Assembly: GCA_041905405.1 (NCBI GenBank)
Contig: JAYRLC010000019.1
Coordinates: 1-64,000, forward strand
Source: RAM1 sp041905405
GTDB lineage: Bacteria > Pseudomonadota > Gammaproteobacteria > Burkholderiales > Burkholderiaceae_C
DNA length: 64,000 bases
Reading direction: 5' to 3'
In this document: positions 8,775-17,579 of the stretch, one piece after another
Position numbering within the stretch: the first letter of the stretch is position 1
How the letters are laid out: each line of letters starts with the position of its first letter
Made by a program: the position numbers and the translations under genes
The notes under the pieces: generated by a model
Told to the model about the DNA's origin: nothing
The model's database searches: none
What the model saw: the letters and a program-made list of their open reading frames with translations, nothing else

Positions 8775-9428
8775 ATGGTAGCTGCTGCATCCCCGACGGT
8801 GTTGGTCACCGGGTTCGACGCCTTTGGCGGCGACACGCTCAACCCCAGCTGGCTCATTGCGCAGGCGCTGCACGGGCGGCGCATCGCCGGGCACAAGGTC
8901 GTGGCGGCCCAACTGCCCACGGTGTTCGGCGGCTCGCTGGCCGCACTGCGCAAGCTGCTGAGCGTGCACCGACCCACGCTCGTGCTGTGCCTGGGGCAGG
9001 CCGGCGGGCGCGGCACGATTTCCCTGGAACGCGTGGCCATCAACATCAACGACGCGCGCATTGCCGACAACGCCCAGGCCCAGCCGGTGGACACGCCCGT
9101 GGTGGCCGGCGCGCCCAACGCCTATTTCACGCGGCTGCCGGTCAAGGCGATGCTGCTGACGCTGCAACGCGCCGGCATCGCGGCCGAGGTGTCGCAGACC
9201 GCCGGCACCTTCGTGTGCAACCACGTGTTCTACGGGCTCATGCACGAGCTGACCACGCGCCGCGGTTTCAAATCGGCACGCGGGGGCTTTGTGCACGTGC
9301 CATGGCTGCCCGAGCAGGGGCTGCCGTCCATGCCGCTGGACGACATGGTGCGCGGGATCTCGCTGGCGCTGCGCTGCGCGCTGACGACGCCGGTAGACAC
9401 CCGCCAGACGGCGGGCGCCCTGCACTGA
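8775..9428 (+). CDS. pcp: Pyroglutamyl-peptidase I
   Basis: A 217-residue cysteine peptidase of family C15 that removes N-terminal pyroglutamate from peptides. The family opening VLVTGFDAFGGDTLNPS is clear. The catalytic Cys lies in AGTFVCNHVFYGL and the His in GFVHVPWLPEQ; the Glu region appears as LERVAININDARI. The ATG at 8775 lacks a strong ribosome binding site, and the same frame is open far upstream as the antisense of the YpfJ gene, so a nearby GTG is possible. It is divergent from the zinc peptidase. Confidence 0.88.
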   Translation: MVAAASPTVLVTGFDAFGGDTLNPSWLIAQALHGRRIAGHKVVAAQLPTVFGGSLAALRKLLSVHRPTLVLCLGQAGGRGTISLERVAININDARIADNAQAQPVDTPVVAGAPNAYFTRLPVKAMLLTLQRAGIAAEVSQTAGTFVCNHVFYGLMHELTTRRGFKSARGGFVHVPWLPEQGLPSMPLDDMVRGISLALRCALTTPVDTRQTAGALH

Positions 9429-9432
9429 CGGG

Positions 9433-9660
9433 TCAGGGCGGCGGCGGTGGCTCGCCGCGCGCGGGCTCCCGCACCAGGCGCCAGGCCAGCCACATGCCCA
9501 GCACGGCATTGCCCAGTGCAAACACCACCACGATGGCCATGCCCAGCCCGTTCAGGGACCGGTTTTGCACCAGCCAGCCCAGGGCCATCGACAGGCCGTT
9601 CAGCACAAGCATCATCCAGAACAGCGGGTTGCGCGGCTGGAACAGGCGGGACAGTTTCAT
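9433..9660 (-). CDS. Small two-helix membrane protein
   Basis: A 75-residue protein with two predicted membrane helices (about residues 13-33 and 42-66), a basic start (MKLSRLFQPRNP) and a Pro-rich tail. Function unknown; I do not recognise a family. It starts 12 bases after the glutathione S-transferase stop on the same strand, so it is probably translated from the same mRNA. Confidence 0.55.
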   Translation of the reverse strand: MKLSRLFQPRNPLFWMMLVLNGLSMALGWLVQNRSLNGLGMAIVVVFALGNAVLGMWLAWRLVREPARGEPPPPP

Positions 9661-9671
9661 GCGGGCCGCCC

Positions 9672-10343
9672 TCAGCCCATGATTTCGTAGTGGCCGCCCT
9701 TTTCCAGCGCACGCTGGTAGGCCGGCCGCGCGTGGATGCGCGCCAGGAAGGCGAACAGCTTCGGCCGGCTCTTGTCCAGCCCGCCGCGCGCGGCGGCGGC
9801 TTCCAGCGGAAAACTCATCTGGATGTCGGCGCCCGTGAACTCGCTGCCCGCGAACCATTCGGACTTGCCGAGCTCGGCCTCCATGTAGTCCAGGTGCTGG
9901 CGGATGTTGGGCAGGATGAACGCCGCCTTGGTTTTGGCGGCAATCGCCTTGGCGACCGGCCTGGCAAAAAACGGCATCTTCGCCTTTTCAATCTGGTCGA
10001 AGATGAGCTTGAGCAGTAGCGGCGGCATGGCCGAGCCTTCGGCGTAGTGCATCCAGTAGCGGTAGCGCAGCCGCTCGGGCGTGCCGGGCGCAGGCACCAG
10101 CGCCCCCTGGCCGTGCTGGTCGATCAGGTATTCGACGATGGCGCCCGACTCGGCCAGCGTCAGGCCGCCCTCGGTGATGACCGGCGACTTGCCCAGCGGA
10201 TGCACCTGGCGCAGCTCGGGCGGCGCCAGCATGGTCTTGCGGTCGCGCTCATAGCGCTTGATCTCGTAGGGCAGGCCCAGCTCCTCCAGCAGCCACAGCA
10301 CGCGCTGCGAGCGGGAGTTGTTCAGGTGGTGCACGATGATCAT
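9672..10343 (-). CDS. Glutathione S-transferase family protein
   Basis: A 223-residue GST. The N-terminal thioredoxin-like domain (about 1-80) has SRSQRVLWLLEELGLPYEI and the glutathione-binding VITEGGLTLAESGAIVEYL (cis-Pro before VIT, and ESGAI). The helical C-terminal domain has the family Asp in FTGADIQMSFPLEA. It probably conjugates or reduces electrophiles with glutathione in the cytoplasm; the substrate is not identifiable. The start at 10343 is the ATG just before the conserved first strand MIIVHHLNNS. Confidence 0.85.
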   Translation of the reverse strand: MIIVHHLNNSRSQRVLWLLEELGLPYEIKRYERDRKTMLAPPELRQVHPLGKSPVITEGGLTLAESGAIVEYLIDQHGQGALVPAPGTPERLRYRYWMHYAEGSAMPPLLLKLIFDQIEKAKMPFFARPVAKAIAAKTKAAFILPNIRQHLDYMEAELGKSEWFAGSEFTGADIQMSFPLEAAAARGGLDKSRPKLFAFLARIHARPAYQRALEKGGHYEIMG

Positions 10344-10457
10344 CTGTGGCCTTTCGGTTGCATGGGTTGCCGATGGTAAGCGCCTGCACGGCACAAATTG
10401 CAAGGGGCATTGTCATGGTGACAGCCGCGCAGCAGGTGCGCGGCCTAAAATCAGCGC

Positions 10458-11309
10458 GTGTCCATCCTGAACGCCGACCTGCATTGCCACTCCGTCGTCT
10501 CCGACGGCACCATGACCCCGGAAGATCTGGCCACGCGCGCTGCCGCCAACGGCGTGGAGCTGTGGGCCCTGACGGACCATGACGAGATCGGCGGGCAGCA
10601 CCGCGCCGCGGCGGCCGCCCGCACCCACGGCATGCGCTACCTCACGGGCACCGAAATTTCCGTGACCTTCGCGGGCGAAACCGTGCACATCGTCGGCCTG
10701 GGCTTCGACCCCGACAATGCGGCCATGAAGCAGGGCCTGACCGACACGCGCGGCGGGCGCGGCGCCCGCGCGATGGAGATGTCCGACCAACTGGCCAAGG
10801 TCGGCATCAAGGGCGCCTACGAAGGCGCGCTGCGTTACGTCGGCAATCCCGAGCTCATCTCGCGCACGCACTTCGCGCGATTCCTGGTCGAGACGGGCGT
10901 GTGCAAGGAAACCGCCGAGGTGTTTCGCAAATACCTGACCGAAGGCAAGCCCGGTTACGTGGAACACCGCTGGGCGTCGCTGGGCGATGCCGTTCGCTGG
11001 ATCACGCACGCGGGCGGCATGGCCGTGATCGCTCATCCGGCCCGCTACAAGTTCTCGGCCACGGCGGAATACGCGCTCTTCACCGAATTCAAGGCCCACG
11101 GCGGCCGCGCGGTCGAGGTCGTGACCGGCAGCCACACCGCCGCCGAAGCCGTCAAATACGCCGCCACCGCGCTGGAATTTGGCCTGGCGGCGTCGCGCGG
11201 CAGCGACTTTCACAGCCCCGACGAAAGCCACACCGACCTGGGCAAGCTGCCCTACCTGCCCGGCGAGCTCACGCCGGTGTGGGAGCTGCTCGCGGACCGC
11301 ATCCAGTGA
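10458..11309 (+). CDS. PHP-domain phosphatase (3',5'-nucleoside bisphosphate phosphatase / RNase AM type)
   Basis: A 283-residue PHP protein similar to E. coli YciV (TrpH/Rnm), which dephosphorylates 3',5'-nucleoside bisphosphates and trims RNA 5' ends. Metal motifs: DLHCHSVVSDG at the N terminus, LTDHDEIGG, the Glu in GTEIS, IAHPARYKF and the terminal GSDFHSPDE. The start is a GTG at 10458. The following transporter start overlaps its stop as GTGA, indicating translational coupling. The run PHP, EamA, YciO, S2P, TrpRS is all on one strand with short gaps and looks like one operon. Confidence 0.85.
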   Translation: MSILNADLHCHSVVSDGTMTPEDLATRAAANGVELWALTDHDEIGGQHRAAAAARTHGMRYLTGTEISVTFAGETVHIVGLGFDPDNAAMKQGLTDTRGGRGARAMEMSDQLAKVGIKGAYEGALRYVGNPELISRTHFARFLVETGVCKETAEVFRKYLTEGKPGYVEHRWASLGDAVRWITHAGGMAVIAHPARYKFSATAEYALFTEFKAHGGRAVEVVTGSHTAAEAVKYAATALEFGLAASRGSDFHSPDESHTDLGKLPYLPGELTPVWELLADRIQ

Positions 11310-12220
11310 ACGCGCGGGCCACGAGCATGGGGCCCGGCCACGGGGCGCTTGCCGGTATCGCGCTGGCCATGGCCGCCTGCGCCTGCTTTGCCACGCTGGA
11401 CACCACGACCAAGTACGTGAGCGCCACCGTGCCGGTGCTCATGGCGCTGTGGTTCCGCTACATGTTCCAGGCCGTGGCCACCACGGTCGCCGTGCTGCCG
11501 GTGCGGGGCCTGTCCATCCTGCGCACCGCGCACCCACGCTTCCAGTGCCTGCGCGGCGTGCTGCTGCTGTCCAGCAGCCTGTTCGCGTTCTTCAGCCTCA
11601 AGTTCATGCCGGTGGGCGAGTTCACGGCCATCGTCATGGTCACGCCGCTGGTCATCACCCTGCTGGCGGCCACACAGCTCAAGGAGCGCGTGTCGCCCCT
11701 GCGCTGGGTGCTGGTGATCGGCGGCTTCACCGGCACCATGGTCATCATCCGTCCCGGCGGCGAGGACTTCAACTGGACGCTGCTGCTGCCGCTGGGACTG
11801 GTGACCAGCAACGCCTGGTTCCAGGTGCTGACCAGCAAGCTCGCCCGGACCGAGGACCCCATGACCATGCATTTCTACACGGGCTGGGTCGGCGCGCTGC
11901 TGGCGTCGCTGCCGCTGCCGTTCGTGTGGACGCAGCTCGATTCATGGAGCCTTTGGGCCCTTCTGTGCCTGATGGGCACCATGGGCACGGTGGGGCATTT
12001 CCTGCTGATCCTGGCCTACAAAAAGGCCCCCGCGGCCACTGTCACGCCCTACCTGTACACGCAGATCGGCTTTGCCATGGTCGGCGGCTGGATCGTGTTC
12101 GCCCACGTGCCGGACGGCTGGTCGTTCCTGGGCATCGCGCTGATCGCCGTGTGCGGCGCAGCCGGCGCGTGGCTCACCGTGCGCGAAAGCCGCGTGCAGG
12201 TGGAACCCGTGGAATCCTGA
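11306..12220 (+). CDS. DMT-family (EamA) transporter
   Basis: A 304-residue inner-membrane protein with about ten hydrophobic helices and two EamA repeats (about residues 15-145 and 160-295). The segments FATLDTTTKYV and LKFMPVGEFTAIVMVTPLVITLLA are typical of RhaT/EamA exporters. The substrate is unknown. The GTG start overlaps the stop of the PHP gene (GTGA). An internal ATG seven codons on is a possible alternative. Confidence 0.82.
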   Translation: MNARATSMGPGHGALAGIALAMAACACFATLDTTTKYVSATVPVLMALWFRYMFQAVATTVAVLPVRGLSILRTAHPRFQCLRGVLLLSSSLFAFFSLKFMPVGEFTAIVMVTPLVITLLAATQLKERVSPLRWVLVIGGFTGTMVIIRPGGEDFNWTLLLPLGLVTSNAWFQVLTSKLARTEDPMTMHFYTGWVGALLASLPLPFVWTQLDSWSLWALLCLMGTMGTVGHFLLILAYKKAPAATVTPYLYTQIGFAMVGGWIVFAHVPDGWSFLGIALIAVCGAAGAWLTVRESRVQVEPVES

Positions 12221-12248
12221 ACGGTCGAAACCTGAGACAGTCCACACC

Positions 12249-12872
12249 ATGGCCCAGTATTTCGAAGTACACCCCGACAACCCCCAGCCTCGCCTGCTCA
12301 AGCAGGCCGTGGGGCTGCTGGAGCGCGGCGGCATCGTGGCCGTGCCCACCGATTCCAGCTACGCCCTGGCCTGCCACCTGGACGACAAGGCCGCCGCCGA
12401 CAAGCTGCGCCAGATCCGCGGCGTGGACGACAAGCACCACCTGACGTTGCTGTGCCGCGACCTGAGCGAGCTGGCCAACTACGCGCGTGTGGACAACCGG
12501 CAGTACCGCCTGCTGAAGTCGGCCACGCCGGGCGCCTACACCTTCATCCTGGAGGCCACGCGCGAGGTGCCGCGCCGCGTGAGCCATCCGCAGCGCAAGA
12601 CCATCGGCCTGCGCGTGCCCGAGCATCGCGCGCTGCAGGACCTGCTGGCCATGCACGGTGCGCCGCTGCTGGCGACCACGCTGATCCCGCCCGGCGAGTC
12701 CGAGCCGCTGAACGACGCGCACGATATCCGCGAACGGTTCGAGCACCAGATTGCCGGCGTTCTGGATGCAGGCGCATGCCCGTCGCAGCCCACAACGGTG
12801 ATCGACATGCACGAGGGCGAGCCCGTCGTGGTGCGCCAGGGCCGCGGCGAGCTGGCCCGCCTGGGCCTTTGA
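12249..12872 (+). CDS. Sua5/YciO/YrdC-type protein (YciO branch)
   Basis: A 207-residue protein of the YrdC-like fold, which in TsaC/Sua5 makes threonylcarbamoyl-AMP for tRNA t6A. The opening GGIVAVPTDSSYALACHLDDKAAADK carries the Ser/Thr-rich binding site, followed by KHHLTLLCRDLSELA and GAYTFILEATREVPRR. Its length and the QYFEVHPDNPQPRL start fit the YciO branch, whose t6A activity is uncertain. In enterobacteria yciO also sits near the PHP gene yciV, matching this context. Confidence 0.83.
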   Translation: MAQYFEVHPDNPQPRLLKQAVGLLERGGIVAVPTDSSYALACHLDDKAAADKLRQIRGVDDKHHLTLLCRDLSELANYARVDNRQYRLLKSATPGAYTFILEATREVPRRVSHPQRKTIGLRVPEHRALQDLLAMHGAPLLATTLIPPGESEPLNDAHDIRERFEHQIAGVLDAGACPSQPTTVIDMHEGEPVVVRQGRGELARLGL

Positions 12873-12895
12873 AGCCGCTCTGAGACAATCCCCCG

Positions 12896-13564
12896 GTGGA
12901 CTTTGCCAACCTGATCCAAACCGTCGCGGTGTACGCACTGCCCGTGCTGTTCGCCATCACCGTGCACGAGGCCGCGCACGGCTACGTCGCCCGCTACTTT
13001 GGCGACAACACGGCCTACATGATGGGCCGTGTCACGCTCAACCCCGTCAAGCACATCGACCCGCTGGGCACCATCCTGATGCCGCTGATGCTGTATTTCG
13101 CCACGTCGGGCGCGTTCCTGTTCGGCTATGCCAAGCCCGTGCCGGTGAACTTTGGCCACCTGCGCAGGCCCAAGCGCGACATGGTGTGGGTGGCGCTGGC
13201 GGGGCCGGCGTCCAACTTCATTCAGGCCATCCTGTGGGCTATCCTGTTCACCGTGCTGGTGGGCATGGGCGTGCAGGAACGTTTCTTCCTGGACATGGCC
13301 AAGGCCGGCGTGCTGGTCAACCTGGTCATGTGGGCGTTCAACCTGTTTCCGCTGCCGCCGCTGGACGGCGGGCGCATCCTGGTCGGCCTGCTGCCCTGGC
13401 GGCAGGCGCAGGCCGTGGCCCGCATCGAGCCCTGGGGCTTTTTCATCGTGCTGGGCCTGGTGCTGCTGGGCGTCGTCGGCACCTACTGGCTGCGCCCCCT
13501 GATGGACGTGGGCTATGTCGTCCTGAACTTCCTCCTGACCCCTCTGGCCGCCCTTCTACGCTGA
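12896..13564 (+). CDS. Site-2 protease family membrane metallopeptidase (M50)
   Basis: A 222-residue polytopic membrane protein of peptidase family M50. The zinc motif HEAAH is at residues 24-28 inside the first hydrophobic helix, and the third ligand region is NLFPLPPLDGGRIL. It lacks a PDZ domain, so it is a minimal S2P of the kind common next to trpS in betaproteobacteria. Physiological substrate unknown. The start is GTG at 12896, 23 bases after yciO, and trpS begins 7 bases after its stop. Confidence 0.86.
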   Translation: MDFANLIQTVAVYALPVLFAITVHEAAHGYVARYFGDNTAYMMGRVTLNPVKHIDPLGTILMPLMLYFATSGAFLFGYAKPVPVNFGHLRRPKRDMVWVALAGPASNFIQAILWAILFTVLVGMGVQERFFLDMAKAGVLVNLVMWAFNLFPLPPLDGGRILVGLLPWRQAQAVARIEPWGFFIVLGLVLLGVVGTYWLRPLMDVGYVVLNFLLTPLAALLR

Positions 13565-13571
13565 CCCTGTC

Positions 13572-14861
13572 ATGAGCTCCGCCATCACCCGCTTCCTCAC
13601 CGGCATCACCACCACCGGCACGCCCCACCTGGGCAACTTCGTCGGCGCGATCCGCCCCGCCGTAGCGGCCAGCAAGCAGCCCGGCATCGAAAGCTTTTAT
13701 TTCCTGGCCGACTACCACGCGCTCATCAAGTGCGACGAGCCCGCGCGCATCCAGCGCTCCACGCTGGAAATCGCGTCGACCTGGCTGGCCGCGGGACTGG
13801 AAGCCGACAAGGTGTTCTTCTACCGCCAGTCGGACATTCCCGAGATTCCCGAGCTGACCTGGCTGCTCACCTGCGTGACCGGCAAGGGCGTGCTCAACCG
13901 CGCCCACGCCTACAAGGCGTCGGTGGACAAGAACAACGCCGCCGGCAACGACCCCGACGCCGACGTGACCGCGGGCCTGTTCATGTACCCGGTGCTCATG
14001 GCGGCCGACATCCTGATGTTCAAGTCGCACAAGATCCCCGTGGGGCGCGACCAGATCCAGCACATCGAGATGGCGCGCGACATGGCGGCGAGCTTCAACC
14101 ATCTGTACGGCGAGCATTTCGTGCTGCCCGAGGCGGCGATCGAGGAATCCGTGGCCACCCTGCCCGGCCTGGACGGCCGCAAGATGAGCAAGAGCTACGA
14201 CAACACCATTCCCCTGTTCGCGCCGCGCGAGCAGATGCGCAAGCTCATCATGGGCATCCTGACCGACTCGCGCGCGCCCGGCGAACCCAAGGACACCGAG
14301 GGCTCGGCGCTGTTCCAGCTGTACCAGGCCTTCGCGTCCGCCGACGAAACCGCGGCCTTGCGCCGCGCGTACGCCGACGGCATCGCCTGGGGCGACGCCA
14401 AGCAGATGCTTTTCGAGCGCATCGACCGCGAGATCGCGCCCATGCGCGAGCACTACGAGGCCATGGTCAACAACCCCGCACGGGTCGAGACCATCCTGCT
14501 GGCCGGGGCGGAAAAGGCGCGGGAGCTCTCCCGCCCCTTCATGGCCGAACTGCGCCACGCCGTGGGCCTGCGCAACCTGGGCGCAACATCCGCATCCAAG
14601 GTAGACAAGGCCGCAAAGGCCGCCGTGCCCGCCTTCAAGCAGTACCGCGAGGCCGATGGCAAGTTCTATTTCAAGCTCGTTGCGCCCGGCGGCGCGGTGC
14701 TGCTGCAAAGCCCGGGCTTCGATTCGCCCCGTGAACCGGGCCAGCTCATCGCCAGGCTCAAGGCGCAGGACGCGGGCGCGATCCAGCAGATACAGCCCTG
14801 GTGGCAGGGCGCCGAACCCGCGGCGGCGGCGCTGGCCCAGCTGGCGGCGGGCGAGGATTAA
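13572..14861 (+). CDS. trpS: Tryptophanyl-tRNA synthetase
   Basis: A 429-residue class I synthetase that charges tRNA-Trp. The HIGH-like signature is TGTPHLGNFVG and the KMSKS loop is GLDGRKMSKSYDN. The canonical enzyme is about 330-350 residues; here about 80 extra C-terminal residues follow, containing FYFKLVAPGGAVLLQSPGF, which resembles a YegP/DUF1508-like beta unit (my inference). It is the last gene of the PHP-to-trpS run; a small hairpin follows in the spacer before the response regulator. Confidence 0.94.
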   Translation: MSSAITRFLTGITTTGTPHLGNFVGAIRPAVAASKQPGIESFYFLADYHALIKCDEPARIQRSTLEIASTWLAAGLEADKVFFYRQSDIPEIPELTWLLTCVTGKGVLNRAHAYKASVDKNNAAGNDPDADVTAGLFMYPVLMAADILMFKSHKIPVGRDQIQHIEMARDMAASFNHLYGEHFVLPEAAIEESVATLPGLDGRKMSKSYDNTIPLFAPREQMRKLIMGILTDSRAPGEPKDTEGSALFQLYQAFASADETAALRRAYADGIAWGDAKQMLFERIDREIAPMREHYEAMVNNPARVETILLAGAEKARELSRPFMAELRHAVGLRNLGATSASKVDKAAKAAVPAFKQYREADGKFYFKLVAPGGAVLLQSPGFDSPREPGQLIARLKAQDAGAIQQIQPWWQGAEPAAAALAQLAAGED

Positions 14862-14894
14862 CCCGGCTTTTTCGTGCAAAAGCGTCCAACCCAT

Positions 14895-14910
14895 ATGCAG
14901 GAAACTGCAT
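14895..14910 (+). repeat. Short perfect hairpin after trpS
   Basis: ATGCAG and CTGCAT flank a GAAA tetraloop between trpS and the response-regulator gene. No T-run follows, so it is not a standard terminator; it may be an mRNA hairpin or a regulator site. Confidence 0.35.
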
Positions 14911-14961
14911 TAGGCGTTATCCTTCATCTTTACCTCCCCTGCCCGAAAGAACTTTCCGCTT

Positions 14962-15555
14962 ATGAGCCTCTATGTCATTGACGACCACCCCCTGATCCGT
15001 GAAGCCGTGGTGATGATGCTGCGCCGGCTGCGCGGCGGCGCCAAGGTCATTGAACTGGACCGTCTGGGTGGTGTGGAATCCGCCGTCAAGGCCAATGGCA
15101 CGCCGGAACTGTTCTGCCTGGACCTGAAGCTGCCCGACACGACGGGCACGTCGGGCATCATCGAACTCAAGCGGCTCTTTCCTGAAACGCCGCTGGCTGT
15201 GCTGTCCGCATCGCCCGCGGCCGACGCCGAAGAGCAGTGCATCGAGGCCGGCGCAGACATCTACATCGAGAAATCCTCAGGCGCCGGCGAGATCGGCAAC
15301 GCGCTGCGCGCGCTGCTGACCGCCGACGGCGGCTTCGAGGAACTGACCCCCACGGACAACAAACTGTCCAAGCGCCAGAAGCAGCTGATCGTCATGCTGG
15401 ACCGCGGCCTGTCCAACCGCGAAATCGCCGACGAGCTGGGCATCAGCGAACACACGGTCAAGGTGCACCTGTGGCGCCTGTTCCGCCGCCTGGGTGTCAA
15501 GAGCCGCACCCAGACCATCCACTACGCACGCACTCACGGGCTGTTGCCCAACTGA
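14962..15555 (+). CDS. LuxR/NarL-type response regulator
   Basis: A 197-residue two-component regulator. The receiver domain (1-120) has the acidic pair in VIDDHPLI, the phosphoacceptor Asp in FCLDLKLPD and the conserved Lys in YIEKSS. The HTH domain (about 130-195) has LSKRQKQLIVMLDRGLSNREIADELGISEHTVK split over its first helices, the usual LuxR/NarL signature. Its stop overlaps by 22 bp, tail to tail, the convergent sensor kinase, its likely partner. Confidence 0.9.
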   Translation: MSLYVIDDHPLIREAVVMMLRRLRGGAKVIELDRLGGVESAVKANGTPELFCLDLKLPDTTGTSGIIELKRLFPETPLAVLSASPAADAEEQCIEAGADIYIEKSSGAGEIGNALRALLTADGGFEELTPTDNKLSKRQKQLIVMLDRGLSNREIADELGISEHTVKVHLWRLFRRLGVKSRTQTIHYARTHGLLPN

Positions 15556-16943
15556 GCGGCGGCAGCCCGCTCGGCCGCCTGCAGCGGGTCGGTCGGTTCC
15601 AGCAGCAGCTTGAACCGCGTGCCGCGTCCCGGCCGAGAGGCCAGCTGGATCGTGTGGCCCAGGATCTGCGTGAGCCGGGCCACGATGTACAGGCCCAGGC
15701 CGAAGCCGTCCTCGGTGCCCGCGTGCACCGGCACCTTGAAGAACTCCCGGAAGATCTCGCGCTGGTGTTTGGGTGCAATGCCCACGCCCGTGTCCCAGAC
15801 CTCGATGCGGTAGCCGCTGCGGCCAGCGCGCACGGCCATCAGCACGGAGCCTCGCTCGGTGTACTTGATGGCGTTGGACACGAGGTTGCCCACGATGCGC
15901 CGCAACAGGATGGGGTCGGACATGACGGCCCCCGGCTGGGTGTGCACCCGCAGCTGCAGGCCCTTGGCGGACGCCACCGGCCGGTACTGCAGTTCCAGGT
16001 CCTTCAGCAGCTTGCCCAGCTCCACGGGCTCGATGGTGAGCTTGATCTTGCCGGAGTCCAGCCGCACCAGGTCGAACAGCGAGTCGAACAGCGCATTGAC
16101 GGCTTTGGTGCACTCCAGGATCTTGGGGCCGATCTCGTCGGCCAGCTCGGGTTCACTCCCCAGCCAGTCGGCGTACAGGCCCAGCGCATGCACGGGCTGG
16201 CGCAGGTCGTGCGCGGCGCTGGCCAGGAACCGGTTCTTGATCTCCACCGCGTCCAGCGCGGCCTGGGTCTGGCGCGTGAGCGATTCGATCAGTTGCATGT
16301 TGCGGTACTGCAGCTCGAAGTTCTTGCGGTGCGTGACGTGCAGGCGGCGCCCGGCCTGCAGCAGCAGTTGCCAGAAGATAACCAGCAACACGACCAGCCA
16401 GTACTGGTAGGCCGGTCCTTCGAAGTGCTGGTCCACGCCGATGCGCCACAGCATCACGGCCAGCGGCGGCAGCGCCAGCACATGCAGGTATTCGCGCAGC
16501 GTGCGCAGGTGGTATGAAAAGCTGTTGATCGCGAACATGCCCAGGCCCGCGAGGATCAGCCAGGAGATGAACTGCGCCTGCAGCGGCGCGCGGTCGAAAT
16601 GCAGCAGCGGCGACAGGCCCCAGGCCAGCGCGCTGAGCGGCCAGATCCACTGGTAGCGGTCGAAGAACGCGATCTGTTCTGCCGAGCCGCCCGACAGCAC
16701 TTCCTTCGTGTAGCGGTGCACCACGTTCAGCCGCAGCACGGCCACCCCCAGTGCCAGCGCCGCCCACAGCAGCAGCAGCGGCGCGTTGGCGTCGGTCCAC
16801 AGCACGGCCACCATCAGCGGCACGAGCAACAGACCCATCAGCCGTGTACCGCGCGCGGTGCGCATCAGCCCGCGGATCAGTTCGCCATTGATCCATTCCG
16901 CTTCGGCGGCGGTGGCAACGGCGGGAGGCAGGTCGGGCTTCAT
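15534..16943 (-). CDS. Membrane sensor histidine kinase
   Basis: A 469-residue sensor kinase. About six hydrophobic helices span residues 30-205 with no large periplasmic loop, suggesting that it senses through the membrane. The H box is AAHDLRQPVHALG, the N box NLVSNAIKYTERGS, and the G boxes WDTGVGI and DGFGLGLYI. The ATG at 16943 (MKPDLPPAV) was chosen over an upstream in-frame start. It converges on the LuxR-type regulator with a 22-bp overlap of the coding ends, an unusual arrangement for a cognate pair. Confidence 0.9.
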   Translation of the reverse strand: MKPDLPPAVATAAEAEWINGELIRGLMRTARGTRLMGLLLVPLMVAVLWTDANAPLLLLWAALALGVAVLRLNVVHRYTKEVLSGGSAEQIAFFDRYQWIWPLSALAWGLSPLLHFDRAPLQAQFISWLILAGLGMFAINSFSYHLRTLREYLHVLALPPLAVMLWRIGVDQHFEGPAYQYWLVVLLVIFWQLLLQAGRRLHVTHRKNFELQYRNMQLIESLTRQTQAALDAVEIKNRFLASAAHDLRQPVHALGLYADWLGSEPELADEIGPKILECTKAVNALFDSLFDLVRLDSGKIKLTIEPVELGKLLKDLELQYRPVASAKGLQLRVHTQPGAVMSDPILLRRIVGNLVSNAIKYTERGSVLMAVRAGRSGYRIEVWDTGVGIAPKHQREIFREFFKVPVHAGTEDGFGLGLYIVARLTQILGHTIQLASRPGRGTRFKLLLEPTDPLQAAERAAAAQLGNSP

Positions 16944-17033
16944 GAATCCCCCGAGTCTAGCGCCGCGCAACCCCACGGCCGCCGCACCTGAGCCTAGAAT
17001 GATTCGAGCCTGTACCGAAGAAGGAAGCCATCC

Positions 17034-17357
17034 ATGAAATACCCCAAACCTGCGCTGGCCCTGGTCATACTGGCCCTGCTGGCCGGCTGCAGCGCCACCA
17101 CCCCCACCCAGGGCCCGCCCGGCTGGGGCTACCAGCCCGGACAGACCGCACCCACGCGGATTTCAGAGGCCGAAGCCGAAACACTGACCACGCAGTACCT
17201 GGACATGAAGAACCAGCGCACGACCATGGAGAACGCGCTGCGCACCACCACCGACCCGGCGGCCCGCTCACGTTTCGCGCAGTCGATCACCACGCTGAAC
17301 CAGCAGATGGCGCCGCTGGAATACCGGCTGCGTTCGGCAGGTCGGCCGATTCCCTGA
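17034..17357 (+). CDS. Small lipoprotein of unknown function
   Basis: A 107-residue protein with a lipoprotein signal peptide: KYPK start, hydrophobic core, lipobox LAGC with the Cys at residue 19. The mature part is Pro/Gly-rich at first, then a helical stretch (about 45-100) with Gln/Met/Asn-rich heptads. No known domain. A GAAGGAAG ribosome binding region precedes the ATG. Probably anchored to the outer membrane. The 220 bases after it hold no supported gene. Confidence 0.65.
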   Translation: MKYPKPALALVILALLAGCSATTPTQGPPGWGYQPGQTAPTRISEAEAETLTTQYLDMKNQRTTMENALRTTTDPAARSRFAQSITTLNQQMAPLEYRLRSAGRPIP

Positions 17358-17579
17358 GATAACCATCGCCGGGCCCGCGCCACGGCGCAGATCTGCCTCA
17401 GCAGTTCGCGCAGAAAGCCCGCGTGCGGCGCGACATCTGGCCGACGACCGGGGGCGCCTGGGCCTGACTGCTGCAGGCAAGGCCATGGCCCGGGCCATGC
17501 AGGCCCTGGTGCAACACCACCAGCTCAAGGATATCCCCACCGCCTGATTCGACGGGCCCCATCCCTCTGAAAGAAGCTC

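Noticed and set aside
10411..10423. Short inverted repeat TGTCA-TGG-TGACA before the PHP gene
   Set aside because: Five-base arms are short enough to arise by chance and no matching regulator is nearby.
13443..14894. 483-codon minus-strand frame opposite trpS
   Set aside because: Shadow of trpS; no recognisable domain.
17428..17547. Fragment reading DDRGRLGLTAAGKAMARAM before a stop, like the end of a MarR regulator
   Set aside because: Only about 40 codons, no start or DNA-binding part; similarity is to a low-information motif, so I cannot support a pseudogene.
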